DNA of 33,922 bases from Bdellovibrionales bacterium (GCA_022450595.1 JAKUPT010000029.1:1-33922); one strand, 5' to 3'; counted from the stretch's first letter, positions 16,499-25,472 are shown. Notes: generated from the sequence alone by a model not told the origin. Numbers and translations are program-made.

Positions 16499-16581
16499 CC
16501 TAATCATTTCAGCTCGTTACGAAGAATTGCCTGCTTAGTTGCAAGCAGGCAGAAAGCACGATAGAAGCACCTGATATTAGG
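16499..16581. repeat. Nested inverted repeats, candidate transfer origin
   Basis: The 183-base gap between the replication-relaxation gene and the lipoprotein gene holds a perfect 9-bp hairpin, TGCCTGCTT (16528-16536) with AAGCAGGCA (16543-16551) and a 6-base loop. Outer arms CCTAATCA (16499-16506) and TGATATTAGG (16572-16581) pair imperfectly. Neither strand has a T-run after the stem, which argues against a terminator. Its place between DNA-processing genes makes it the best oriT candidate in the window, but no nick site is recognised. Confidence 0.4.
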
Positions 16582-16596
16582 CTCCCTAAGTGCAGT

Positions 16597-17331
16597 TTAG
16601 AGTTTAAAGATTCGTCCTGATAAATTTTCAAATGACATTTGATCAGACCCATCAAGGACATCAGACAATGTAGCATAGTAAAATTTAGGCTTCTTATCTT
16701 GTCCTTTTAGGACTTCGGTTTCTGCCTTCTTGAGAACCTTTCGAATGTGGTTACTTTTGCAGATGTAAAGCACTGCGGGAACACTGGAGTGCCGGTAGTA
16801 GCTTCCAATTTTCTCAACGTAGCGGTGATGGCTTTTCTCTGAAGCATCGTACTCTAGGGCTACATAAAAATGCTCATCATCCTTTTTAAGTTGAATTGCT
16901 CCATCGCTGTTCAAGTCCACAAATGGCTTCAACCCCTGACTCCCAGAAAATTCCTCACAACTTTGAAGTTCATTTTCAGACAAAACCTGAAGTGCCTTTT
17001 CGGCCTTATCAAGGACATATCGGATGTCATTTAAGGTCACATCATGTTCTGGAGAATCACTTTTTCTAGGGCGGCCTTTAACTTGATACTTTAGCTGGGA
17101 CTGAATCTCACTCAATCCTTTATCACTGACCTGATAGGCCAGCTTAGCTTTACAATCCATAACGAAAGGAGTTTTAACTATATACCCCTTTTCAGATAAG
17201 CGGTTTAGTCGTCGTCCAACTGTTTGAAGGCGAATACCACCAAAGATGTATCGATTGATCTGCTCTATGGTGGCGATTCGTCCTCGAAAAAGGAATTTAA
17301 ACAGTTGATAATCTCTCGAAGTCAAAACCAA
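16597..17331 (-). CDS. Replication-relaxation family protein with winged helix and nuclease-like core
   Basis: A 244-residue protein. The N-terminal part (about 1-80) is a winged helix (LTSRDYQLFKFLF ... RRLNRLSEKGYI). The C-terminal part has H96-D97 and N101-D102-R104, then D143-G144, E160-x-D162 and K174, resembling the Replic_Relax family and a PD-(D/E)xK-like nuclease fold. Proteins of this family are often encoded beside FtsK-like ATPases on conjugative plasmids and are suspected to take part in DNA processing. Here it follows the coupling ATPase by 28 bases. As no classical relaxase is present in the window, it is the best candidate for that task, but this is unproven. Confidence 0.68.
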   Translation of the reverse strand: MVLTSRDYQLFKFLFRGRIATIEQINRYIFGGIRLQTVGRRLNRLSEKGYIVKTPFVMDCKAKLAYQVSDKGLSEIQSQLKYQVKGRPRKSDSPEHDVTLNDIRYVLDKAEKALQVLSENELQSCEEFSGSQGLKPFVDLNSDGAIQLKKDDEHFYVALEYDASEKSHHRYVEKIGSYYRHSSVPAVLYICKSNHIRKVLKKAETEVLKGQDKKPKFYYATLSDVLDGSDQMSFENLSGRIFKL

Positions 17332-17359
17332 ACCTCTTTTTTGTGACTTTGCCAGAGAC

Positions 17360-18421
17360 TTACTCCGTCATCTCTTCAAAGTTCACTTCACTTTGAGTGT
17401 CGATCATTTTCTGAAAATTCTTTCTTTGACCACTTTCAAATTCCTCTTTTATGATATTCAGCTCAATATCCATCTCCTCATCGTCCAGATAGGGCGCTTG
17501 AATTTCTTGATGATCACTGCCATTAGTCCACATGGCCCGACCTTTAATGGCAGGTAACTTTTTAGCAAGGTTTCCACCCATGGCCACGTTAGAAGCGGCT
17601 GATGAAATCATTCTAAAGGTCATGCGCCCTGGAAGATTATCCAAGGTCTCTGTATCAATGGCATCTTTCACAGGCTTTTGAGTCGAAGGGACAAGGTGAA
17701 TACCCGCTGCGCGAGCAAGTCGAGCGAGTTCACCGATAAGCTTACGGGCCGATTCATTTGTCTTTCTGCCAAAAAGAGCTGCCGCCTCATCAATACCGAC
17801 AACAATCAAATCCAGCTTGTCCCTTTTAGGATCAATGGACTTCTGACCATTCTTTTCTAAAATGGTATAGCGTCGATTCATCTCATCCACCAAGGCTCCC
17901 AATATGTTAGTGGCCTCCTCTTCGTCTTTGGCCGTCTTAACATTTGGGAGTTCTGCAAACTCCTTAACCTCAACCCCTCGCTTCAAATCCAAAAGATAAA
18001 GTTGGATATGGGGAGAGCTTTTTAAAAGAGAAAGCATGGTTGAACGGAAGAAAACAGATTTACCGCCACCCGTTGCTCCAGAGATGAGAAGGTGAGGAAG
18101 AGAGCGAATGGACTGCACGAGAGGACCCTTAAGACTTTGACCAATGACAAAAGAATAGGGCTCCTTTATGTGAGAAAAAATCTCACCAAAGGCAACCAAA
18201 GCAGGAAGATCTCTCTCACAAAGATAGATTTCTACTTTTCCTTTATCCTGGGCTAACTTTATACTCTCAACAGTTTGCCGAAAGCCTGCTGTTAGACTGT
18301 CCCTTTGAGCTTCAAACTTTCCCAAGCCAACCCCAAAAGTTTCAACGATGACCTTGCAACGGTGAGCCCCCGTTGAAATAATAGATTTCACTTGGGGCTT
18401 CTCTCCTGTAGCTGTTTTCAA
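17360..18421 (-). CDS. FtsK/SpoIIIE-like coupling ATPase (soluble part)
   Basis: A 353-residue motor domain with Walker A GATGGGKS (115-122), LYLLDLKRGVE (about 141-151), Walker B LIVVGIDE (205-212) and ARAAGIHLVPSTQKP, all typical of FtsK/TcpA-type DNA pumps. Such proteins bring DNA to the conjugation channel. There are no membrane helices. The apparent start is TTG at 18421 with a poor ribosome binding site. It is in the same frame as the upstream two-helix protein, separated by that protein's TAA and four codons. The two together would form a normal membrane-anchored coupling protein of about 480 residues. The gene is either naturally split, read through, or newly broken. Confidence 0.87.
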   Translation of the reverse strand: MKTATGEKPQVKSIISTGAHRCKVIVETFGVGLGKFEAQRDSLTAGFRQTVESIKLAQDKGKVEIYLCERDLPALVAFGEIFSHIKEPYSFVIGQSLKGPLVQSIRSLPHLLISGATGGGKSVFFRSTMLSLLKSSPHIQLYLLDLKRGVEVKEFAELPNVKTAKDEEEATNILGALVDEMNRRYTILEKNGQKSIDPKRDKLDLIVVGIDEAAALFGRKTNESARKLIGELARLARAAGIHLVPSTQKPVKDAIDTETLDNLPGRMTFRMISSAASNVAMGGNLAKKLPAIKGRAMWTNGSDHQEIQAPYLDDEEMDIELNIIKEEFESGQRKNFQKMIDTQSEVNFEEMTE

Positions 18422-18433
18422 ACCCGTTCTGTC

Positions 18434-18796
18434 TTAGGCCTTCTGAAATAAGGAGTATCTCCTAAACTCTTTAAACCCTAGAATGGTAAATGAAGACAAA
18501 AGGACAAGACCAATGAATACAAGGCACTGGGTTCGAGGCGAAAGAGAAAAAAACACGCGAAAGTAAAACGGCATCCCTGATGGATAGATCATGCTCGCCG
18601 CTTTCTCAAAAACATTGACTGGGCCAAGAGAAAGGATAGCCAAAGACAGGGTCACGGTTAAAACACCAAACCACATATCTGCGCTTTTATAATTGATTCG
18701 TCTTAGGCCAAAGGAACATATTCTCATCAGTATCAGGCCTCCTTTAAAGAGGCCTGATACGATGTTTTCAATGCCACTTTCTTTTTTCTGTGCCAT
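18434..18796 (-). CDS. Two-helix inner-membrane protein, probable N-terminal part of the coupling protein
   Basis: A 120-residue protein with membrane helices at about 40-60 and 88-108, a basic N-terminus and a basic end (KEFRRYSLFQKA). The start ATG at 18796 overlaps the VirB10 stop (TGATG). FtsK- and TcpA-type coupling proteins usually have such a pair of helices before the motor domain. Here the stop TAA lies in the same frame as the ATPase, only 12 bases before its TTG start. No independent family was recognised. Confidence 0.75.
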   Translation of the reverse strand: MAQKKESGIENIVSGLFKGGLILMRICSFGLRRINYKSADMWFGVLTVTLSLAILSLGPVNVFEKAASMIYPSGMPFYFRVFFSLSPRTQCLVFIGLVLLSSFTILGFKEFRRYSLFQKA

Positions 18797-19755
18797 CAAT
18801 CGCCGTAATAGGTCGCAACAAGATTCACGATCAACTCTTGACCTGCGGGCACCGTCACAAACTCCTGTTGGTCAGAGAGGTCTTGCGCTCGTCTTTGAGC
18901 TTCCATTTCACTCACCCGAGAAACACCTTGTAAGAGAGCATTTTTGGCCGTTGCCTTGGGCGTCGTCTCCATTGCCATAAAGGCTCCATTACCAACGCCG
19001 CCACCAATAGCCTCTCTTTCCGTTAATGTGTCAGTCATTGCCGACACCATTGTAAGACCTAGAGTAGAAACGATCCGTTCAGTCGTTCGCCCGTGAAATT
19101 CGCCAACTAAACCAGGCGAATAGTCCTTTGAATTTAAGGCTTGAGCGTTGAGGCTTACCTCTCTACCATTTGGTAACAGGGCCTTAGAAAACTGAATAAA
19201 GACCTTTTTGCCTTTTCCTGGATAGTTCACCTTGCCAAAGAGAATAGTATTTTTAGGTATTTCTCCCCCATTTTTATCTCGGCCCCCATAGGGAAGTAAA
19301 ACCTTATAGAGTTGATTCGTTTCACGGGTATCAATGGAGGTCAAAAGCTTACCAACTAAATTTGTTCCCAAGGGGAGCCCGTGAGAAAGTCCCTCTTCTA
19401 CTTTTCTCTTGATGACCTGCGGGGCCCTATATTCAACTTGAGTTATAAGCCTAGGTTGCTCTCGGTGAGGAGCCGATCGAGCCAATTTCTCTTGCTCTTT
19501 CCATTGGGAAGAGTGCAGAAGCCCACTAATAGTGCCAGAAGCTTGAGGATGTTCTTTTTCCTCAACATTTACTTTAATGGGCTCAATGGTCTCGATGATA
19601 ACACTGGAGTCATTCTCCGAACCAAATACAAGAACAACCAAAACACCAAGACTGATTAAAAAAGCAACAAAGAGAAAGGTCCTTTTTCTATTAAGGACCT
19701 CTTTTTCATTCTCCTTTTTGATAAAAAAGGATCGAACCTGATTAAGGCCCTTCAT
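18796..19755 (-). CDS. virB10: VirB10/TraB/TrbI-like secretion channel protein
   Basis: A 319-residue inner-membrane protein spanning the envelope. The short cytoplasmic N-terminus is basic, a single helix lies at about 26-45, then a charged periplasmic linker (about 46-125). The C-terminal beta-barrel domain (about 128-319) has GLPLGTNLVGKLL, KNTILFGKV, LNAQALNSKDYSPGLVGE and the final EFVTVPAGQELIVNL, as expected for VirB10/TrbI. A Gly-rich loop at about 250-260 could be the antenna region. In type IV secretion this protein links the inner-membrane ATPases to the outer core. It overlaps the VirB9 gene by 4 bases. Confidence 0.87.
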   Translation of the reverse strand: MKGLNQVRSFFIKKENEKEVLNRKRTFLFVAFLISLGVLVVLVFGSENDSSVIIETIEPIKVNVEEKEHPQASGTISGLLHSSQWKEQEKLARSAPHREQPRLITQVEYRAPQVIKRKVEEGLSHGLPLGTNLVGKLLTSIDTRETNQLYKVLLPYGGRDKNGGEIPKNTILFGKVNYPGKGKKVFIQFSKALLPNGREVSLNAQALNSKDYSPGLVGEFHGRTTERIVSTLGLTMVSAMTDTLTEREAIGGGVGNGAFMAMETTPKATAKNALLQGVSRVSEMEAQRRAQDLSDQQEFVTVPAGQELIVNLVATYYGD

Positions 19756-20504
19756 TGCAAAAACTTCTGCCCAACGATGACCTTATTCTTTTTATCACCC
19801 AAGACTGCATTCAATGAAAATCCACGCTTCTCACTCAGGGGCAAGAAAAGCCTTGCCCTTGAAGATTTATCACCCTGAAGAGAGTCTTCTTCAATCACAT
19901 AACCTTGGCCACTCAACGGGATATTCCTACGAGTGGCGACCAATTTAAGAGATGAAATCTTGATCTTCTCAGACGTGGTGAGATTTTTAATGTTTATGTC
20001 TATAATTCGGAGCGAGCGCCCCTCATCAGCCATTGTTCTAACAACTTCAATCTGTAAATCCTCTTCCAGAAAAAATTTCAGGCCGATGGCCTTGAATCCA
20101 GGTATAGATGTTTTACCTGCGCTTTGCTCCTGTCTTGATCTAGCTGGTGGCTGAAACCTTGATTTCCATTTAACGTAGACAAGATCATCGTATCGACAGC
20201 CGTGGCAAACCTTCAAAAGAAATCCATAAGTTCGATGTGGAGTGTAGACAAACAGATTGGTTTCCACATCTCCAATAGGCTGAATGGTCAAGTCATTGTC
20301 GATGAATTCCACAGAGTAATAGTTCTGATTACCAATAACCACTTTCTTAGGTTTATCGGGAAAACGAAGAACTGTGGCCTTTCCCATCCTGAGTGAGATG
20401 GCCTGCATTTTTTCATCGTTGACATGCACTGTCCTGATACCACTGGCATGAGCACTAAAGCTCCATGCCAAAAGCAGCCATACCAAAATGGATTTTTCAA
20501 TCAC
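19752..20504 (-). CDS. virB9: VirB9/TraK-like outer core protein
   Basis: A 250-residue secreted protein starting at GTG, overlapping the VirB8-like stop by 4 bases. The signal peptide is clear (MIEKSILVWLLLAWSFSAHA, cut before SG). A VirB9/TraK-like N-terminal domain follows: KATVLRFPDKPKKVVIGN, then TIQPIGDVETNLFVYT. Two Cys (HGCRYDD and the preceding VCHG) may form a disulphide. The C-terminal half is beta-rich and does not show the usual VirB9 ending, so it is closer to TraK-type proteins. It should form the outer-membrane ring with VirB10. Confidence 0.78.
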   Translation of the reverse strand: MIEKSILVWLLLAWSFSAHASGIRTVHVNDEKMQAISLRMGKATVLRFPDKPKKVVIGNQNYYSVEFIDNDLTIQPIGDVETNLFVYTPHRTYGFLLKVCHGCRYDDLVYVKWKSRFQPPARSRQEQSAGKTSIPGFKAIGLKFFLEEDLQIEVVRTMADEGRSLRIIDINIKNLTTSEKIKISSLKLVATRRNIPLSGQGYVIEEDSLQGDKSSRARLFLPLSEKRGFSLNAVLGDKKNKVIVGQKFLQ

Positions 20505-21082
20505 TTCGTTTGATGCTCCTTAATACCATTGACATAAAGTCCAATGGGGTTCCATGTGTTCGGTTTCCCTTGAATAATATTAAGAGAAACTGTGGTTGGA
20601 ACTGGTATAGGAATTCCTTCTATCCTTAAGAGCTTATCAAAATGAGCAACAACTTGTTCTTCAGTCACTTGTACTTCTACATTGACAATGGATTGTGAGG
20701 TTTCTTTCCTTTGAAACTCCTTATCTCTCAGGTGAGTAAGAAGATTATGGAGTTTTTTATTCAACCCATCTGTTGCAATAGGAGCAAGGCTCTTACTCAT
20801 GGCTAAAGGGTCAAGACTCTTCCATTCATATCGAGCCTTAAGGAAACGCTCAACAAATTGTTCAACGGCCCCTTCTGAGATAGGCTGCCCAGCCCTTTTA
20901 CCCATGTGATACGTCTGTGTTTCATTTTCTTTAATGACAACGATCGGATCACCAAAGTACATGATACCGATAATAAGAACCTGAAAAACACAGACCAATA
21001 GAAGCCCTAAGTTAATCAACTTATGATTCCTCAATAGGGCGTTAATATCTGTCCAAGCATTAAGTGATTTGCTTTTTCTCAT
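20501..21082 (-). CDS. virB8: VirB8/TraE-like assembly protein
   Basis: A 193-residue bitopic protein. A basic cytoplasmic segment is followed by one membrane helix (about 24-43 from this start) and a periplasmic NTF2-like domain containing GAVEQFVERFLKARYEW and ending in WNPIGLYVNGI, as in TraE/VirB8 proteins. The ATG at 21082 is chosen because GGAGG lies 11 bases upstream, right at the end of VirB6; an in-frame ATG at 21139 lies deeper in VirB6. VirB8 is a scaffold between the inner-membrane complex and the outer core. Confidence 0.8.
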   Translation of the reverse strand: MRKSKSLNAWTDINALLRNHKLINLGLLLVCVFQVLIIGIMYFGDPIVVIKENETQTYHMGKRAGQPISEGAVEQFVERFLKARYEWKSLDPLAMSKSLAPIATDGLNKKLHNLLTHLRDKEFQRKETSQSIVNVEVQVTEEQVVAHFDKLLRIEGIPIPVPTTVSLNIIQGKPNTWNPIGLYVNGIKEHQTK

Positions 21083-21086
21083 AATT

Positions 21087-22022
21087 TCAATTTCCTCCTT
21101 TTTTTGTTTGTGCTCTGACTTGGGGACGTTTCTTCTCATTTTGTCCCTGCTGAGTTTTTTCTTTTAATCGAGACATACGTTCACTTATAGGGTTAGTGAT
21201 CGGCTTTGCAGCAAAACGCCCAGCAGACCATGCCTTCGTCGCCCCCTGCTTTACCGCTTTCGTTGCATAGAGCTTAGCTGTTGTAGCTGCCGCCATGGCC
21301 GGAACCGAAGCTAGGGCCGAAGCAGCGCTCTCCATTCCATCATTGATAAGTGATCTCGTAGCCACGGGAATAAAAAGCATACTCAATCCAATACAGAGGT
21401 TTAGAATGATCGACAGAAGATAATCCTCCATATTTCCAACCGTAGGATTCATGGCCATCTTCAATAGCAACACACCTAGGACGGTCCACAAAATCTTCCA
21501 AATCACAACTTTAATGAGTCCCTTGTATAAATTCGCAGTAACATTGGCCGTAGACTTAGGGATATAGGCCAAGATCATCAATGGCGAGATGGTAAATAGG
21601 ACGACCCAAACAAAATGAGTGAGTGCCTCTGCGACAAAAAATCCAAGGTAAGCAATGATGTAGGAAATTAAAGCAAAGACATAGAGTATATGCCCTCGCA
21701 AATTAAAGAGCCCACTTGATGACTCTTTGTAGTTTGGTCCTAGGTTTCTCAAGACCTCCCAAACATCCGTAATTTTATCAATCTTTTCAATGATCCCATC
21801 ACCAATCATGCCAATTACGTTAATGGTGTAATCGAAGGAAAAAAGCAGAAGTACAGAAATCACTGTACGTCGTAAGATCTCAAGGACATCTATAGACTCC
21901 TGCTTACCTTTAAAAAACTCAAAAACGATCAGGACAAGGATGAGAGGGATCAGAAGTATCCAATAGAGGTCAAGGACCTCTGATCGGATCTCCTTTGCAA
22001 CCACCGCGAGTTGATCAAACAC
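21087..22022 (-). CDS. virB6: VirB6/TrbL-like polytopic inner-membrane protein
   Basis: A 311-residue protein with about six membrane helices (for example about 18-36, 52-70, 112-135, 140-156, 168-190 and 205-225). A hydrophilic Ala-rich and then basic tail follows (about 230-311). This layout is that of VirB6/TrbL, which forms part of the inner-membrane channel. The start is GTG, two bases after the VirB5 stop. Sequence is poorly conserved in this family, so position within the operon supports the call. Confidence 0.82.
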   Translation of the reverse strand: MFDQLAVVAKEIRSEVLDLYWILLIPLILVLIVFEFFKGKQESIDVLEILRRTVISVLLLFSFDYTINVIGMIGDGIIEKIDKITDVWEVLRNLGPNYKESSSGLFNLRGHILYVFALISYIIAYLGFFVAEALTHFVWVVLFTISPLMILAYIPKSTANVTANLYKGLIKVVIWKILWTVLGVLLLKMAMNPTVGNMEDYLLSIILNLCIGLSMLFIPVATRSLINDGMESAASALASVPAMAAATTAKLYATKAVKQGATKAWSAGRFAAKPITNPISERMSRLKEKTQQGQNEKKRPQVRAQTKKGGN

Positions 22023-22024
22023 GC

Positions 22025-22720
22025 TTAAAACTTAAGAAAGCCTTTATTTCGTTGAAAATTCTTAAAGGCAGCCCCCAAGCTCTGGTCAACTTCCTGGTAA
22101 GACGACACCGACGTTTTGTCCTGTCGGTTTTGCATGGCTAGAGTTTCACTTTGAAGTTTCAAGCTTTGGCTTTGCAGCCTAATCAACTGATTGACACTTT
22201 TTAGAATAAGAGCGTTTGAGACAGCCGCCGAACGTGCTGCACCCTTAGGTGAAGCCACTTCGCTTTGAACTCTTAATGAGTCTGAGTTTCTTTCCTGGGA
22301 CACTGAGAAGTCCTTAAACGAGTTCACCATCTGGAGAGACTCGGCAACAGTTTTATCATGGAGCTGATGCAGGGCCTCTTCTGGCGACTTTGGAATTTGC
22401 CCATAGAGGTCTGCTACGGTTTTAAGGGAGCGGTTAAAATCCCGCAACTCTCTTAAGACTCCTTGATCTTGAACAGGCAAGCCTTCAAGTAGTCCTGTGA
22501 CATTGTCTAGCCCCTGATTAATCGTTCTGAAATAGTTATCAGAACGTCTCGCCTGATCCATCATATGTTTAAGCTGTTGATAACGCTTATAGTTCTCGGC
22601 GAGGATCTTTACCAGATATGGGATCTGTGCCCAACCTGCACCGCCATCCCCCCAAAAACTATGAACGGGTTGAGTAATCAAAAATAATGGCAAAACCATT
22701 GCGATGATTATTTTTCGCAA
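22025..22720 (-). CDS. virB5: VirB5/TrbJ-like secreted protein
   Basis: A 231-residue secreted protein, TTG start with AAGGAGG 5 bases upstream. The signal peptide is MRKIIIAMVLPLFLITQPVHS. Most of the mature protein is alpha-helical with coiled-coil character, including YKRYQQLKHMMDQARR and the C-terminal Gln-rich LIRLQSQSLKLQSETLAMQ stretch, as in TrbJ/VirB5 proteins. VirB5 is a minor pilus or tip component that helps contact recipient cells. It is placed between VirB4 and VirB6, as in many VirB operons. Confidence 0.8.
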   Translation of the reverse strand: MRKIIIAMVLPLFLITQPVHSFWGDGGAGWAQIPYLVKILAENYKRYQQLKHMMDQARRSDNYFRTINQGLDNVTGLLEGLPVQDQGVLRELRDFNRSLKTVADLYGQIPKSPEEALHQLHDKTVAESLQMVNSFKDFSVSQERNSDSLRVQSEVASPKGAARSAAVSNALILKSVNQLIRLQSQSLKLQSETLAMQNRQDKTSVSSYQEVDQSLGAAFKNFQRNKGFLKF

Positions 22721-22738
22721 TAGAACCTCCTTAGATAT

Positions 22739-25165
22739 TTATTGAAAGTCAAAGGCCAGTTTTTCAAGGACATCAAGCTTACTTAAATCAGGATTTTCAG
22801 CCTCCATGTTGGCAATCATCATTTTGTCGTTGGCATCTGAGGTGGAAAACCAGTGACTCAAAGGCTCGGGAACAAGTTGCAAAATGGTCTCGTTCTCGTC
22901 TTGAAGATAGTAAAACTCACTGAACTCGCCCTTTCTAATCCTCAAACTCTTGATTTGCTCCACTTGAGCGTCATCGAAGTCAAAAGTCTTTTTAAAGTCG
23001 TCCCAGTCAATCTTCCGCTGACGCAAGATGATCACGCTTGTCGTGTTTGTCATAAGAGCATCCCGCAGCGACTTGTCGGCCATAAAGTCCTTGTAGTTTT
23101 GGCTAAGACACCAAATACCACTCTTAAACTTCCTCCATGTCCGATAACAGGTAATCACAACCTGTCTAGCCAACTCAGATTGGAAAAGTCGCTCTGCCTC
23201 ATCAATGATGAGTAGGTACTCCCGCTCAATGTCTGAAGAAGCGACATCCTGGATATAGGAGGTGAGCAAAAGCAAAAGAACATCTTTAAGATCCGAATAA
23301 TTGCTTAAATTTTGAACCTCAATAGAAACAAGGTCTTTCGAGAGCTTTACATTTGTTTGGCCGTCTAGCATTTGCCCGTAGGCTGATGAACCCGTCCAAC
23401 TATAAAGAATCTCACCAAACTTTTTCATTTGGGAGTCTTCGTGACGATCCAATAATCGCTTCAAATCCGATAATGTCGGCATCTTCCCGTTGGCATCTTT
23501 GTAAACCCGATGAATCTGCTCTTCAAGAAGGGCCTTTTCACGTTTGCCCAAAGATTTTTTATCATCGTCTTTTAGAATCATCTCAAGAACGGCGAGAACT
23601 GTTCTGATCCTGTCTGGAGTTGGAGCTGTTTCGCCTTCTTTGAGGTCAAACATGTTCAAACAAAGGTTTGAATCTAAGTTGAGATCCAAAAACTCTCCAT
23701 CAAGAATTTCGATCAGCCTTTTAGAAGACGCTCCGTTATCAATCCATACAACCCTGGGTCTAACTAACTTTCCAGAATTATTCCGATGACTTTTCCCATA
23801 GAACATCGCCATAAGCTGCACGACTGTATAGCTTTTTCCACTACCTGATCCTCCAAAAACTATTCCGTTCCAAGCAGGTAGGTGTTCGGCATAAGGATCA
23901 AGTGAAAACAATCTACCGTCCCTTGTAGGAAGTAGACATACAGGCCTTTTGTTTCCGGCCCAACTGGCGAAGACCGGCATAAAATGGGCCGCATTGCTGG
24001 ACTTCATTTTTTTCTGTCTTATTCCTTCACCTCGTCCTGGCAGGGATTTTAAAAAGACTTCCTTGGAGGCCAACGTCTCCTGAAGTCCTTCCGCTTGATT
24101 AATTGATCGGAAGGTCTTTAGAACTTCATCAGTCTTGTCATCAATCTCGGTTTTATTTTTACCCCATATGATCACTGTAAAATCTGAAGAAACGAGTTTC
24201 TCAGAGCCTTCAAGAAGGTTTGCTAATAGACCTTCAATTTGGCCAAGACGATTTTCTGACTCCAAGTCACTGACATTCTGACTACCAGAAGCCATTGAGT
24301 GGGCCACTCGCCTCTTTAACTCCAGTGATGACTTTTCTTTAGCCTGATCGAGCAAGTGAATGGACTGACTGATCCAAAAGTGAAAAGGTATTGTTGAAAA
24401 GACATTGGCCATGGAGGCATAAGTTTGCCCTTCTGGAAGGGTCGATAAACTTATTGTCCTAAACTGGTACTCGCCAAGGTTTATTGCATCTTTATTCCAG
24501 AGAAAGTCTGTCAACGTAAGCTGTTCGCCAAGGGAGGGATCAAGGAAACTCCTTGGCTCCCTATAATCAGTTGGACCAATCCGCTCGACACGGCTTAAAT
24601 TCAAGTATTCAAACATTAATTGAAACCAATCACTTGATTCTAGGGCAACGGGGCCAAGCTTTGCTGAATCTAGAATCGACTCAACTTGCTTAACGGACCG
24701 AAGAAACTTTTCTTTACGCTCAAAGTATTCTTCTTGGGAGATTGTTTCAAATTGCTTGATAGGTGAAAATATCCCTTGCTTTGCCATTCTATAAGACCCA
24801 CTGCGGACAAAAAGATAAATGCTTGGGGTGAAGTACCTATGCTCTGACTGATTCTTCCTGTAGAATTTTAATCTAGCTTGGGCAATCCGTTGATAGGGCC
24901 CTTCCATTTCGCAAGATAAACTCTCATGAGCTTGAATAAGATCTTCCACAACAGGTGAGAGCTTATAGAATACCTGTAACTTTGTTCCTTCCTCTCCCGA
25001 GACCAATAAATTTTCGAGGCTACGGTTCAATTGATTAATTGCTGACTCATTGGCACAGGTCAGATCGAATCCTTCAAGCTTAAACCCTGCACCGAAGGAG
25101 CCGTCACAAAAGATCATCAGGTCATTATCAAAGTGCCATAGGCCTAGTTCTTCAGCGAAACTCAT
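22739..25165 (-). CDS. virB4: VirB4/TraC secretion ATPase
   Basis: An 808-residue ATPase that powers pilus assembly and transfer. The N-terminal part (about 1-400) is the CagE/TraC-like domain. The motor domain has Walker A GGSGSGKS (438-445), then RVVWIDNGASSKRL, and Walker B LLIIDEAERL (651-660), followed by TCYRTWRKFKSGIWCLSQ. Length is as expected (about 800-850). The start overlaps VirB3 by 14 bases and has GGAG upstream. It is the best-conserved protein of the transfer set and the best one for classifying the element. Confidence 0.94.
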   Translation of the reverse strand: MSFAEELGLWHFDNDLMIFCDGSFGAGFKLEGFDLTCANESAINQLNRSLENLLVSGEEGTKLQVFYKLSPVVEDLIQAHESLSCEMEGPYQRIAQARLKFYRKNQSEHRYFTPSIYLFVRSGSYRMAKQGIFSPIKQFETISQEEYFERKEKFLRSVKQVESILDSAKLGPVALESSDWFQLMFEYLNLSRVERIGPTDYREPRSFLDPSLGEQLTLTDFLWNKDAINLGEYQFRTISLSTLPEGQTYASMANVFSTIPFHFWISQSIHLLDQAKEKSSLELKRRVAHSMASGSQNVSDLESENRLGQIEGLLANLLEGSEKLVSSDFTVIIWGKNKTEIDDKTDEVLKTFRSINQAEGLQETLASKEVFLKSLPGRGEGIRQKKMKSSNAAHFMPVFASWAGNKRPVCLLPTRDGRLFSLDPYAEHLPAWNGIVFGGSGSGKSYTVVQLMAMFYGKSHRNNSGKLVRPRVVWIDNGASSKRLIEILDGEFLDLNLDSNLCLNMFDLKEGETAPTPDRIRTVLAVLEMILKDDDKKSLGKREKALLEEQIHRVYKDANGKMPTLSDLKRLLDRHEDSQMKKFGEILYSWTGSSAYGQMLDGQTNVKLSKDLVSIEVQNLSNYSDLKDVLLLLLTSYIQDVASSDIEREYLLIIDEAERLFQSELARQVVITCYRTWRKFKSGIWCLSQNYKDFMADKSLRDALMTNTTSVIILRQRKIDWDDFKKTFDFDDAQVEQIKSLRIRKGEFSEFYYLQDENETILQLVPEPLSHWFSTSDANDKMMIANMEAENPDLSKLDVLEKLAFDFQ

Positions 25166-25472
25166 AGATTTTACTCCTCATATTTGCTAATTTTCTTGGT
25201 TCTTCCCCGGAGGAAAAGAAGCCTGGCTCCAGGTAGAAGCGGATTAGGTGGGCCATAAAATTGTCAGGCTTTCCTTTTTTTCCGACGTAGAAGATTGCAA
25301 TGATGATAATTGGCCCACCAATGACGAGGGGTATTTCAAGAGCCGTTCCACCAAAGAAAAGGTTCATAACTGTGCCGAAAATGAGTGCGAGAAGAAGATC
25401 GAGGGCCTCAAGGCCCCCAATCTTAAACTTGGCATCTAGGTTTCGATGCACTTGCGAGGTGTGAAGCTCGAT
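25152..25472 (-). CDS. virB3: VirB3/TraL-like inner-membrane protein
   Basis: A small protein with two adjacent membrane helices (about 25-65) preceded by NLDAKFKIGGLEALD and followed by YLEPGFF, matching the VirB3/TraL layout. The start is not certain. The stop of the pilin gene (GGAGGGTAA) provides a ribosome binding site, and the codon correctly spaced from it is ATC at 25472, not a standard start. The first usual start after it is GTG at 25451, which lacks a site and shortens the protein to 100 residues. ATGs further upstream would force a long overlap with the pilin gene. VirB3 works with VirB4 at the inner membrane. Confidence 0.78.
   Translation of the reverse strand: MELHTSQVHRNLDAKFKIGGLEALDLLLALIFGTVMNLFFGGTALEIPLVIGGPIIIIAIFYVGKKGKPDNFMAHLIRFYLEPGFFSSGEEPRKLANMRSKIYEFR

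Noticed and set aside
16528-16551. Hairpin as a factor-independent terminator of the Replic_Relax-type gene
   Set aside because: No T-run follows on the minus strand, and the flanks form further arms. Kept as an oriT candidate instead.
13594-23100. Further TTGTAG and CTACAA hexamers inside genes (for example near 13611 and 23090)
   Set aside because: They lack the second half-site at the right distance and lie inside coding regions, so they look like chance matches.
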